Shown here: positions 18,529-26,660 of the stretch, piece after piece | Position numbering within the stretch: the first letter of the stretch is position 1 | Layout: each line of letters begins with the position of its first letter | Assembly: GCF_000227585.1 (NCBI RefSeq) | Contig: NZ_CAFB01000034.1 | Coordinates: forward strand, 62,001-126,000 | DNA: 64,000 nt | From: Candidatus Glomeribacter gigasporarum BEG34 | GTDB lineage: Bacteria; Pseudomonadota; Gammaproteobacteria; Burkholderiales; Burkholderiaceae | Direction of reading: 5' to 3' | Notes under the pieces: model-generated | What the model saw: only the letters and a program-made list of their open reading frames with translations | Databases searched by the model: none | Told to the model about the DNA's origin: nothing | Program-made: the position numbers and the translations under genes

Positions 18529-18830
18529 ATAACGCAGCAATTGCTGAATCGCCTGTTTTTCTGGATAGTACTCCTGGTACAGGCTCAGCAATCCAAAAAA
18601 ACTGCGCTGGAACGTGATATTTTTGCTGATATTCAGCGTGGCAATCACTCTCCGGCGATCAAGACTGAAAAGATTTGGCATATCTGCGTGAAATATTCAC
18701 TCACCCAATAAATTCATCCAGCTTCAGCCTAACGTGAACGGCGGCGGTGCAATACCGCAAAAATGTTAAGCCAAATGACATTGAATACATTTGGACGCGG
18801 CGCGCTGTCCGCTGAAAAATGCTCTGGGTT

Positions 18831-18975
18831 AGAACCTGTTCACGATCTTACTGCGCACCCGTGATACAGGGTCGGGCGGTGCTCGGAATGCTCACATATT
18901 TCATATATGCTCCGCTTCCTGCGCTCCGTCCTTCCCTGTCTGACGGGCGCTCGTGACAGATCGTAAACAGGTTCT
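18831..18975. repeat. PE4 palindromic element
   Basis: 145 bp bounded by AGAACCTGTTCACGATCT and AGATCGTAAACAGGTTCT. The inside has GCTCACATATTTCATATATG and CTGCGCTCCGTCCTTCCCTG. A partial copy of its right half is found inside mfd (43975-44036). A PE1 terminus (GCTGAAAAATGCTCT, 18811-18825) abuts its left end. Confidence 0.85.
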
Positions 18976-19043
18976 TAGGCCGGATGGCGAATGTTGCGCG
19001 AAATGGTTTGACCCTGCCAACAGCGCTCATCAAAATAGCACTC

Positions 19044-19117
19044 AAGCATTTTTCAGCGGCTTGCCCTGTGTGTCGCTTCGCGCTCGCGCCAGTGGCAATC
19101 TCACCGAAAAATGCGCT
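19044..19117. repeat. PE1 short copy upstream of pilL
   Basis: About 74 bp: CAAGCATTTTTCAGCGGCTT on the left, TCACCGAAAAATGCGCT on the right, with the PE1 inner parts CTTGCCCTGTG and CGCTTCGCGCTCG; the centre is deleted. It ends 20 bp before the GTG start of the pilL-like gene. Confidence 0.75.
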
Positions 19118-19136
19118 CGCCGTTCAGTTCTGAAGT

Positions 19137-19565
19137 GTGTTCAAAGTGATTCAAAATCTTGCCCTCCGGTTTAGCATTGCACTGGCGCTGGCGGTTTCTT
19201 CCGTTGCGCAGGCAAGGTTGATCGTGGTTGACAGCGCGCGCAAGATGCAGAATATCGCATCCGCCGCGCCTCAGGCTGCGCCAGCCTTGCCTGAAAAGCC
19301 CCTTTGGGCCGCAGACAAAGGCTCGACGCTGCGCGCTTCACTGCAGAAGTGGGCCGATCAGGCCCGCTGGACGCTGGTCTGGGATGTGCCGGAGGGCCCA
19401 AACCAGCAATTGAACTATCCCATACTCGCGCCGCTGACCTTTACAGGCTCGGTGGATCAAGCGGTCGCCGCGTGCATTTCTCTGTACGAACAGGCGGAAA
19501 AACCGCTCGCGGTACAGATTCAGCGCGCGCAAAAACTGTTCTACGTCCATCTGAAAGCGAGCTAA
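19137..19565 (+). CDS. pilL: TcpQ/PilL C-terminal domain pilus protein
   Basis: 142 residues from a GTG start, with signal peptide ALRFSIALALAVSSVAQA. The mature part (STLRASLQKWADQARWTLVWDVP, LTFTGSVDQAVAACISLYEQ) fits the TcpQ/PilL C-terminal domain, which helps the outer-membrane secretin of type IVb pili to assemble. It is only the C-terminal domain compared with full R64 PilL. It opens the pil operon and ends 3 bp before pilN. Gene symbol by position and similarity. Confidence 0.7.
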   Translation: MFKVIQNLALRFSIALALAVSSVAQARLIVVDSARKMQNIASAAPQAAPALPEKPLWAADKGSTLRASLQKWADQARWTLVWDVPEGPNQQLNYPILAPLTFTGSVDQAVAACISLYEQAEKPLAVQIQRAQKLFYVHLKAS

Positions 19566-19568
19566 GCG

Positions 19569-21197
19569 ATGCGCAAAGTCAACGGTCCGTTCATCGTTGC
19601 GGCGGCTGCGTTATCCGCTGGATGCCAAAGCTTTCAGCACGCGCGCGATATTGAACAAAGCGCGCTTGTAGAGATGGATGCGGCGCGCCAACAGTGGCAC
19701 AAGCACAGCGCGCCGCGCCGCGCGGCGCAGACCGTGCAATACGCCGCGCAGCAATGGATTTTTCCAACGCCTTTTACGGAGGCGAAAGCGCCTCCGCTCG
19801 GCTGTGAACTCGATATTGTCAGTGCAGAACCCGTTTCTTTGTCCGAATTCAGTCAACTCATCACCCGTAAATGCGGGATGAGCGTGCGCCTCACGCGTGA
19901 TGCCCTGACCGCCGTGAGCCGCCCGCGCGCATCTATAAATATGAACAGACCGCCGCTGCCGGGCGCGGTGGAAATGCAAACGCCCGCGCCGCGCGCCTTT
20001 GATATCAACCATCATGGCCGGCTTGAGGCATTGCTGGACGCGGTGACCGCGCGCGCGGGCCTGGCGTGGCAGTTTGATCCAGACCGCCGGCGCGTGACGA
20101 TCGCCGCCCTCTCGTCGCGCACCTTTCCGGTCCATCTGATTGCGACCGATACGGATATGAAATCCGAGTTTCATAGCGGCACGACGCAAGTCAACGGCGT
20201 CCTAAGCGCTGGCTCGGACAGCGGACAGGGCGGGCAAGGCGCGGCGCATACGCTGCAGAGTACCACTGTCCAGCTCAAGACTTCGCTCTGGAAAGATATC
20301 CAGCATGATATTGAAACGATTGCGCCGCCGCCGGATAACCATATCAGCGTCTCGCCTGCGACCGGCAGCCTGACGGTCGCGGGCGCGCCCGATGTGCTCG
20401 ACCGCGTGCAGCGTTATGTCGATGCGCGCAACAAACAGTTCGACAAATTTGTCACTTTCCAGGTGCACGTCGTTTCGGTCACAATCTCCAATACCGACGC
20501 CATCGGTCTGCGCTGGTCAGCGCTTTATCAAACGCTGGCCGGCAAATACGGGATTGAGCTCGCCCAACCCTTCGCTGCGCCCGCCTCCGCCTCCGCCGCG
20601 ACCTTCTCCATCCTCAAAACTTCGGTTTCGCCGTGGGCGGGCACGCAGGCGATTCTGCACGCGCTGAACGAACAGGGCCATGCGCGTCTGGTGCGCAGTA
20701 CCCAGCTGGCGACGATGAACCTCAACCCGGTGGCGACGCAAACCGGCGCGCAGGAAGGTTATCTCGCCAGTTCAAATACCACCCAGACAGCGCAGGTTGG
20801 ATCAACCACTACCCTCTCGCCAGGCACGATCAACACCGGCTTCAATATTTCGATGTTGCCCTATGTGCTTGAGGACAACCAGATTCTGCTGCGGATGAAC
20901 ATCAATCTGTCGAGCCAGAAAGGCCCGCCGCGCGTGATTGAAAGCGGCGGCGCGCGCATCGAATTACCCAGTATCGCATTGCCGCTGAACACTTCAAATA
21001 CCATCAAGGTGCGCGCCGGAGACACCGTGATGCTGGCGGCCCAGGAAGATATCGACGACCGCGCGCAGCGCAGCGGCGTGGGTTCAAGCGCTTTTTTTGC
21101 GCTCGGCGGCGGCGTACAGGCGGCGCAGTCGCGCACCTTGCTGGTGGTGTTGATTACGCCAGTGTTAATGCAGGACTCTAGTCATGGCCGCGCTTAG
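19569..21197 (+). CDS. pilN: Type IVb (thin) pilus secretin PilN
   Basis: 542 residues. A lipoprotein signal with lipobox LSAGC puts the lipid on Cys19. The N-terminal part holds secretin N-domains; the last ~230 residues are the secretin pore domain (GTQAILHALNEQGHARLVRSTQLATMN, MLPYVLEDNQILLRMNINLS, IELPSIALPLNTSNTIKVRAGDTVMLAAQ), ending LLVVLITPVLM. It forms the outer-membrane channel for the pilus. It overlaps pilO by 14 bases. Confidence 0.88.
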   Translation: MRKVNGPFIVAAAALSAGCQSFQHARDIEQSALVEMDAARQQWHKHSAPRRAAQTVQYAAQQWIFPTPFTEAKAPPLGCELDIVSAEPVSLSEFSQLITRKCGMSVRLTRDALTAVSRPRASINMNRPPLPGAVEMQTPAPRAFDINHHGRLEALLDAVTARAGLAWQFDPDRRRVTIAALSSRTFPVHLIATDTDMKSEFHSGTTQVNGVLSAGSDSGQGGQGAAHTLQSTTVQLKTSLWKDIQHDIETIAPPPDNHISVSPATGSLTVAGAPDVLDRVQRYVDARNKQFDKFVTFQVHVVSVTISNTDAIGLRWSALYQTLAGKYGIELAQPFAAPASASAATFSILKTSVSPWAGTQAILHALNEQGHARLVRSTQLATMNLNPVATQTGAQEGYLASSNTTQTAQVGSTTTLSPGTINTGFNISMLPYVLEDNQILLRMNINLSSQKGPPRVIESGGARIELPSIALPLNTSNTIKVRAGDTVMLAAQEDIDDRAQRSGVGSSAFFALGGGVQAAQSRTLLVVLITPVLMQDSSHGRA

Positions 21198-22560
21198 CGC
21201 CTTTTTCTGCCGCTGGCGCGGCGCGGCGGCGCGTCCACAGCCGCTGAACGCGCCCGTTGCGCAGCCGGCGCAGCATGTTGACATGCATGGCCGGATTTTT
21301 GTATCCAACCTGTTTTGGCAGCCGTTGCCCAATCCGCGCACGGCTATCCAGGATGCGCGCGCCTTCGGCATTCAGAACGGCTGGACATGGGGCGTGATTC
21401 GCTCCGGCGCGCGGGCGCAGGCGGGCTTTGCCGAGTGCGGCCATGAGGTACGGACCTTAAAGGGAACGCTCAGTCTGGCGGCGCAGCTCGCGGCGCAGTT
21501 GGGCGATGCCTGGCTCGGCGCGTTCAAAGTGGCTGAAGGCCGTTATGCGGTCATTGCGGTTCATGAACGATGGATTATTCCCGGTTTCGATGTGGTTTGC
21601 GATGCCGGGCAGGCGGCGCAGTTATGGCTTGAGGCGATGCGCCTCTATACATTCGACGCCAGCGCATGCTTTGCGTCGCCGGAACTTGGCCTGTCGGCAA
21701 ACGCGCGTGATATCGCGCCTTTGCTGGCGATGCGGCAGTGGCACTCCGAATCCCAGATCAAACGGCTGAGGTGGCGCGATGCGTATCCCAGGCGGATGAT
21801 CGCCGGCGCTGTTTTAGCGCTGGCCGGATTCGCGCTGGTGGGTTACTGGCTCGCATCGATGCGCTCCAGGCCAGCGTCGCAGCCAGGGGTGCGCGCTCAA
21901 CGTGCGCTCCGCGCACCGCAGAACACGCTCAACGGAGCGCCTTCAGCGCAAAGGCTGCCCGACCGCGCTTATCCGTGGATGCGGCAGGCCAGCGCGCAGG
22001 CGTTTGCACGCGCCTGTACAACGGCGATTGGCGCGCTGCCGCTCAATCTGGCCGGCTGGCGTTTCGACCATGCGCGCTGCAAAGAAAGCATCGTCACCGT
22101 GCAACTGAACCGTGAAACGGGCGCGACGGTGGAAGGGTTGATCAACGCTCTGGCGCGCTTAAATAGCCTCCGCCCCTTGTTCGACGGACATGATCAAGCG
22201 CTGCTGCACATTCCGATCAAGCCAGAGCCCGAACCTGCGGACAATGCGGCGCCGCCTGCGGCGCGTCTCATTTCCGGATTCGTATCGCATTTTCAACGTT
22301 ATGGCATCCAGCCGGAATTAAAGCCCGTCGCGCGTCCATCGCCGTTGCAGGCAAGCGCCCAGGGTTCCAGGCAAGCACAGGATTGGCAGCCGCTCCGTTT
22401 CGATATACAGAGCGCGCAGTCGCCTGTTTTCCATTTCGGGCGTCTGGCGCGACGCGGGCTCAGCGCCGGCGTGCGGATTCGCGCGATCACCGCAACGCTT
22501 CAACAGGCAAGGCTGGGATGGCAGGTGGAGGGGATGCTGTATGTACAAAAAGAATCTTAG
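21184..22560 (+). CDS. pilO: Type IVb pilus accessory protein PilO
   Basis: 458 residues. An actin-like N-terminal region precedes one membrane segment at about 200-222 (MIAGAVLALAGFALVGYWLA) and a periplasmic part with Cys residues. This is the layout of R64 PilO, a bitopic inner-membrane protein linking platform and secretin. Its stop TAG (22558-22560) is the first three bases of a PE1 copy, so the element insertion set the end of the protein; MLYVQKES directly precedes it. It overlaps the pilP start by 20 bases. Confidence 0.8.
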   Translation: MAALSAFFCRWRGAAARPQPLNAPVAQPAQHVDMHGRIFVSNLFWQPLPNPRTAIQDARAFGIQNGWTWGVIRSGARAQAGFAECGHEVRTLKGTLSLAAQLAAQLGDAWLGAFKVAEGRYAVIAVHERWIIPGFDVVCDAGQAAQLWLEAMRLYTFDASACFASPELGLSANARDIAPLLAMRQWHSESQIKRLRWRDAYPRRMIAGAVLALAGFALVGYWLASMRSRPASQPGVRAQRALRAPQNTLNGAPSAQRLPDRAYPWMRQASAQAFARACTTAIGALPLNLAGWRFDHARCKESIVTVQLNRETGATVEGLINALARLNSLRPLFDGHDQALLHIPIKPEPEPADNAAPPAARLISGFVSHFQRYGIQPELKPVARPSPLQASAQGSRQAQDWQPLRFDIQSAQSPVFHFGRLARRGLSAGVRIRAITATLQQARLGWQVEGMLYVQKES

Positions 22561-23275
22561 AGCCTTGTTCAGCGAGATTGCCACTGGCGCAAGCGCGAAG
22601 ACAGTATGGAGCTCGATGCGGGCGGAGCAGGTCTCCGTCGCGAAGCGATGGAGGCGACCCCGCAGCGATCCCGAATACCGAACACGCAGAAGCGGCACAG
22701 TGCAAGCCGCTGAAAAAGGCTCTCATCCCGCGCGCATCGTATTGAGCGCATGCCTCTTTGGCGTCTGCGCCTTTGCCGGGGCGTCTGCCGCAACGGTTGA
22801 TGAACTGGGCGCGGTGAATGCCGAGACGGTGCTGCTGCGCGCGCAGGCGGAACGCGAGAACGCGCGCCTCGCGCTGATCAAGGCGCAACGCGATGCGCGT
22901 GCGCCCGCCTGCGCGCATGTAAGGCTTCCGGATGCGTTGCCGCAGGCGCGTCGCATTACCTCTGTCAATGGCGCGCGCGAAGCAACGCTCGTGTATCTGG
23001 ATCATCAGGTGGAAGTGCGCGAAGGCGATGCACTGGACGGAGGCTATATTGTCCAGCGCATCTCGCCGCAGGCGCGGCGCGTCGAACTTAAAAACAGGGC
23101 GGGCCGAATCGTGCGGATTCCGCTCTCAGGCGCAGCGCACATGCCGGTTGAGGCGGCGGCTGCGCCGCTGCCAGAGCCTATCGCCCGGTTTGACCGTCCG
23201 CCGGCAAATCCGCCCTCTGCAATGCTGCCGCCGCCTGCCGGCGCATTCGCGCCCTCTTCCCCGCCCCGGCCATGA
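22541..23275 (+). CDS. pilP: Type IVb pilus protein PilP with a PE1-encoded N-terminal extension
   Basis: 244 residues. The frame opens MYKKNLR at 22541, runs through a whole PE1 element (residues ~7-61) and only then meets a signal peptide (ARIVLSACLFGVCAFAGASA). After that comes the PilP core: a helical stretch (ENARLALIKAQRDA), then VNGAREATLVYLDHQVEVREGDALDGGYIVQRISP, similar to PilP/GspC domains, and a Pro-rich tail. A buried signal peptide should be poorly exported from the long form; a GTG or ATG inside the element could give a shorter form. The last four bases overlap pilQ. Confidence 0.75.
   Translation: MYKKNLRALFSEIATGASAKTVWSSMRAEQVSVAKRWRRPRSDPEYRTRRSGTVQAAEKGSHPARIVLSACLFGVCAFAGASAATVDELGAVNAETVLLRAQAERENARLALIKAQRDARAPACAHVRLPDALPQARRITSVNGAREATLVYLDHQVEVREGDALDGGYIVQRISPQARRVELKNRAGRIVRIPLSGAAHMPVEAAAAPLPEPIARFDRPPANPPSAMLPPPAGAFAPSSPPRP
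22559..22724. repeat. PE1 palindromic element across the pilO-pilP junction
   Basis: Left end TTAGAGCCTTGTTCAGCG, right end CGCTGAAAAAGGCTCT. The interior is near identical to the tpiA copy (GCGCGAAGACAGTATGGAG, GATGCGGGCGGAGCAGGTCT). It gives pilO its stop codon and pilP about 55 codons, read in a frame different from that in tpiA. Confidence 0.9.
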
Positions 23276-24789
23276 AGCGCATCGATGCAACAACCGCGCC
23301 GCCCCAGCCCTACAAACATACGGTGCCGGAGGCGGTGCGCGGGAAAGCCGCGTTGCGCGCGGATGGCACATTACTGATTGGCGCCTCGTATCAGCACGAC
23401 CATGCGGTACGCGCTTATCAACAGTTGCTGCGCCGTCATCGCGTGACGTTTACGCCGCGGCTGGCGAGCATTGAGCAGCTCAAACAAACCCATGCGGATG
23501 CAGGCGTACCGAGTCACGCGCCGCGCGCGGACGTGAGCAGCCGTCAACTGCAAATCATCGATTTGATCAAGGAGGCGGTCAAAGAGGGTGCGAGCGATCT
23601 TCATTTTCTGAACGAAGAACACAGTACGTGGATCAAGATGCGCGTGCACGGCATCCTGCGCGATAAAAAAGAACTCGATCCAGAAGAGGGACAGGCCTTA
23701 TGCCGCTGTATGTACGAATCGATGACCGATATTGGCGATGGCAATTACAACGACCGGCTGATGCAGGACGCGCGGCTGGCGCGCCGTTTCCTGAGCGCCG
23801 CCGGACTGACCGGCGCGCGCATCTCGACCCGTCCGCTCGAATACGGCAATTTCGTCGCGCTGCGCCTGTTGTACGGTGCGCTTAAGACGCAGCAAACGCT
23901 CGCAAGTTTGGGGTACAACGCGGCGCAAGCGGCGCTGATCCAGCGCATGCTGCAATGCCGCGGCGTTCATCTTTTTTCGGGCGTCACCGGTTCGGGCAAA
24001 TCCACCTCGTTGCAGGTGGCGCTGAGCTTGCTTTTGCAACGGCATGAAGGGCGAATCAATCTGATGACCATCGAGCAACCGCTGGAATATGTGATTCCAG
24101 GCGCGGTGCAGACGCCGCTGTTATGCGATCTGGACGATCCGCGCGCCGTTTCCGAGGCGTGGTCGCGCGCAATCAGCAATCTGATGCGGCTGGACCCGGA
24201 CGTGATGATGGTCGGCGAACTGCGCGATTTGCCGTCCGCGGTCGCAGCCATTCAGGCGGCGCTGACCGGACACGGGCTATGGACAACCACGCACGCGAAG
24301 GGCGCATTTGCCTCGCTTGACCGGCTCGCTGACCTGGGCGTTGCGCCGCGCCGGTTGGGCGATGCCTCGCTGTTTACCGGACTGATCAACCAAGCCCTTG
24401 CGCCTACGCTGTGCTCGGCATGCAAGCGGCCCTGCGCGGAACACATCCATGAAATCGAAGACGATCTGCGCGCGCGGATTGAAGCGTTTACCAACGTCAA
24501 GAAGGTGTATCTGCGCGGAACCCGGCCAGACTGTCCAGCCTGCGGCGGCATGGGCGTGACCGGGCGCACCGTGGTTGCAGAAATTGTGCTGACCGCGCAG
24601 CCGCTGATGGATATTTACCGCGCTGAGGCGGGCGGCTCGGCGGCGGCTAAAAGCTATTGGGTCAAACAGATGAAGGGCATCACCAAATGCCGGCACCTGA
24701 TCGAAAAAATCAACCAAGGCTGGATTGACCCAAAGATGGGCGAGGAAGCGGTGTGCAGTCTGGCTGAGGATACGTTCACGTTGCAGTGA
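23272..24789 (+). CDS. pilQ: Thin pilus assembly ATPase PilQ
   Basis: 505 residues. A GspE/PilT-family secretion ATPase. Walker A GVTGSGKSTSLQ lies at about residues 237-248, the Asp box and Walker B around LDPDVMMVGELRD, and the His box at TTTHAKGAF. Two Cys pairs (CSACKRPC and CPACGGMG) probably bind zinc as in GspE-type ATPases. It powers pilin polymerisation from the cytoplasmic face. It overlaps both neighbours by 4 bases. Confidence 0.92.
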   Translation: MKRIDATTAPPQPYKHTVPEAVRGKAALRADGTLLIGASYQHDHAVRAYQQLLRRHRVTFTPRLASIEQLKQTHADAGVPSHAPRADVSSRQLQIIDLIKEAVKEGASDLHFLNEEHSTWIKMRVHGILRDKKELDPEEGQALCRCMYESMTDIGDGNYNDRLMQDARLARRFLSAAGLTGARISTRPLEYGNFVALRLLYGALKTQQTLASLGYNAAQAALIQRMLQCRGVHLFSGVTGSGKSTSLQVALSLLLQRHEGRINLMTIEQPLEYVIPGAVQTPLLCDLDDPRAVSEAWSRAISNLMRLDPDVMMVGELRDLPSAVAAIQAALTGHGLWTTTHAKGAFASLDRLADLGVAPRRLGDASLFTGLINQALAPTLCSACKRPCAEHIHEIEDDLRARIEAFTNVKKVYLRGTRPDCPACGGMGVTGRTVVAEIVLTAQPLMDIYRAEAGGSAAAKSYWVKQMKGITKCRHLIEKINQGWIDPKMGEEAVCSLAEDTFTLQ

Positions 24790-25859
24790 GCATGTTTTTT
24801 CATTCACTCAACGCGCTTTGGTACCGGCTGTTTTTTGGCGCCCGTCAGCGGCTCAAGGTGTACCGGAGTCTGGCGACGTTGCTGCAGAATCATGTGCCGC
24901 TCAAGCCCGCCTTGCTCGCCTGCGCTGATGTGTACGGCGCGCACGGCAAAAAGCCGAACCGCATCGAGGCCATCGTGCTTCAGGACTGCCTGAGCGCTAT
25001 CGATCAAGGCCGCGCGCTTGCGGAGGCGCTGCGCCGCTGGCTGCCATTCGACGAATATTCGGCGATTGCCGCGGGGCAGCGCAGCGCGCGCCTGGCGGAA
25101 GCGCTGTTGCGCGCCGCCGAGATGATTCGGCGCAAAGGTAGGATGCACAAGGCCGTGATTCATGCAACCGCTTATCCGGCCATGCTGCTGCTCGCGCTCG
25201 GCGCATCCTTCTATCTGATTGCCGCGCATATGATGCCGAAACTGCTGCGGATGATGCCATCTCAACAGTGGAGCGCCAGCGTGCGCGCGCTCGACTGGAT
25301 TGCGCAGTGGGTAGCGCGACACGGCGCACTGTTGCTGATGGGAATGGGCGCGCTGGTCTGCGTTATCTGGATCAGTCTGCCGCGTCTGACCGGCCGCATC
25401 CGCGTCATGCTGGACGCGCTGCCGCCGTGGAATATGTACCGAATCGTGCACGGCGCAAGCTTTCTTTACAACATCGGGGTGCTGCTCAGCGCGGATGTGC
25501 CAAAAGTCGAATTGCTTGGCATGATGCGCGCGCATGCCACGCCGTATCTGCGCGAGCGGATCGACGGCGCGCTGCGCGGCATCAAAGACGGGCTGGATTT
25601 AGGGCGCGCGCTGGCGGCGAGCGGCCATCGTTTCCCAAGCGCGGATGCGATTGCGTATATCCGCGTTATCGGCAGTCTGAAAGGCGGCGATGCGCAGCTC
25701 AAGCAATTCAGCGAAGAATGGCTAGAAGAGAGTATTGCCAAACTGAACGTTGCCGCGGCAATCTTTAAACAGAGCGCCATTGCATTAGGCGGGCTGATGA
25801 TCATGATGATCGTTGCAGGGGTGAATGGTATAGGCAGCGGCATGATGATGCGCTTTTAG
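24786..25859 (+). CDS. pilR: Thin pilus inner membrane protein PilR
   Basis: 357 residues. GspF-type platform protein with two cytoplasmic helical repeats and membrane segments near residues 125-145 (AMLLLALGASFYLIAA), 179-198 (LLLMGMGALVCVIWISLP) and 330-350. The second repeat has GVLLSADVPKVELLGMM. It anchors the PilQ ATPase in the inner membrane. It follows pilQ with a 4-base overlap; a PE2 element begins 2 bp after its stop. Confidence 0.88.
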   Translation: MSMFFHSLNALWYRLFFGARQRLKVYRSLATLLQNHVPLKPALLACADVYGAHGKKPNRIEAIVLQDCLSAIDQGRALAEALRRWLPFDEYSAIAAGQRSARLAEALLRAAEMIRRKGRMHKAVIHATAYPAMLLLALGASFYLIAAHMMPKLLRMMPSQQWSASVRALDWIAQWVARHGALLLMGMGALVCVIWISLPRLTGRIRVMLDALPPWNMYRIVHGASFLYNIGVLLSADVPKVELLGMMRAHATPYLRERIDGALRGIKDGLDLGRALAASGHRFPSADAIAYIRVIGSLKGGDAQLKQFSEEWLEESIAKLNVAAAIFKQSAIALGGLMIMMIVAGVNGIGSGMMMRF

Positions 25860-25860
25860 A

Positions 25861-25964
25861 CAGGGGTTTCGCACAGCCGCGCTGGCGGTGTTGCGCCTCC
25901 TTGCCGTACTACTTGTACTGTCTGCGTCGGCGCGCCTTGCCAGCGTGGCTGTGCGAAACCCCTG
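25861..25964. repeat. PE2 palindromic element between pilR and pilS
   Basis: 104 bp with long arms CAGGGGTTTCGCACAGCCGC (continuing GCTGGC, 25861-25886) and the matching inverse at 25939-25964. The apex is GTACTACTTGTAC. It may attenuate transcription between pilR and pilS. Confidence 0.85.
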
Positions 25965-25965
25965 T

Positions 25966-26067
25966 TAGGCATCTTTCAGCGGCTTGCCCTGTGCCGCTTC
26001 TCCGCTTTCGGTATTCGGGACCGCTGCAGGGTTGCTCCTTGTTGCAACGCGACTGGAAAATGCTCTA
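25966..26067. repeat. PE1/PE5 hybrid palindromic element
   Basis: Starts TAGGCATCTTTCAGCGGCTT (PE1-like) and ends ACTGGAAAATGCTCTA. The right half GTTGCTCCTTGTTGCAACG resembles the interior of PE5 at 34614-34720, so it mixes two families. It directly follows the PE2 copy. Confidence 0.7.
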
Positions 26068-26108
26068 AAGCCCATTCACGATCTTCTTGTTAACAGCTAG
26101 GAAAAATC

Positions 26109-26660
26109 ATGCAGAGCAAAAATAGCGCCGTTTTTCAAAGTGCGACGCCGGTTGCCGCGAGCGCCGGCATCATTTCGCTGGAAATGATGATCGTGGTCGG
26201 GATTCTGATTGTCCTGCTGCTTGGCGCGGGCGCGCGGATTGTCATTGCATTGCTGGCCAACGACAACGCAGCTGAAATGAGTAATGTGCAGGCGCTGTAT
26301 TCGGCGCTGAAGGATATTAAAACGACGGCGGGATACGGCGCGCCGGGCACTGAATTATCTGAGGCGGTGATTGCGGCGGGCAGCGTGCCGGGCAATATGA
26401 CGGTGCATGACAATGCGATTCAGAACCAGTGGGGCGGGGTGTATGCGTTAACGAGCACAGGGCAGGGATTTACCATTCGCGATCCCGATATTCCCGATAA
26501 AAACTGCATCAAGATTGCGCTTGCGCAGTCGCAGGCGGGTCAGTTCTCATCCACAGCGATCAACGGCGGCGCTGAAATGAGCGGGGCGCTCAGCGCGGCG
26601 GATACGGTTTCGGCATGTGCAGAAAAGCGCAATACGATTGCATGGACAAGTTCCAACTGA
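26109..26660 (+). CDS. pilS: Thin pilus major prepilin PilS
   Basis: 183 residues. A leader of about 19 residues ends in Gly-Ile before SLEMMIVVGILIVLLLGAGARIVIALL, a type IVb prepilin signal and N-terminal helix with the conserved Glu at position 5. The globular part has two cysteines (KNCIKIAL, VSACAEKR) that could make the usual C-terminal disulphide loop. It is the pilus building block. No prepilin peptidase is present in the window. The end overlaps pilV. Confidence 0.85.
   Translation: MQSKNSAVFQSATPVAASAGIISLEMMIVVGILIVLLLGAGARIVIALLANDNAAEMSNVQALYSALKDIKTTAGYGAPGTELSEAVIAAGSVPGNMTVHDNAIQNQWGGVYALTSTGQGFTIRDPDIPDKNCIKIALAQSQAGQFSSTAINGGAEMSGALSAADTVSACAEKRNTIAWTSSN

Noticed and set aside
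18490-18681. 63-codon minus-strand frame after ruvB
   Set aside because: It begins in unique sequence but ends in a PE2 arm and matches no family; too short to support.
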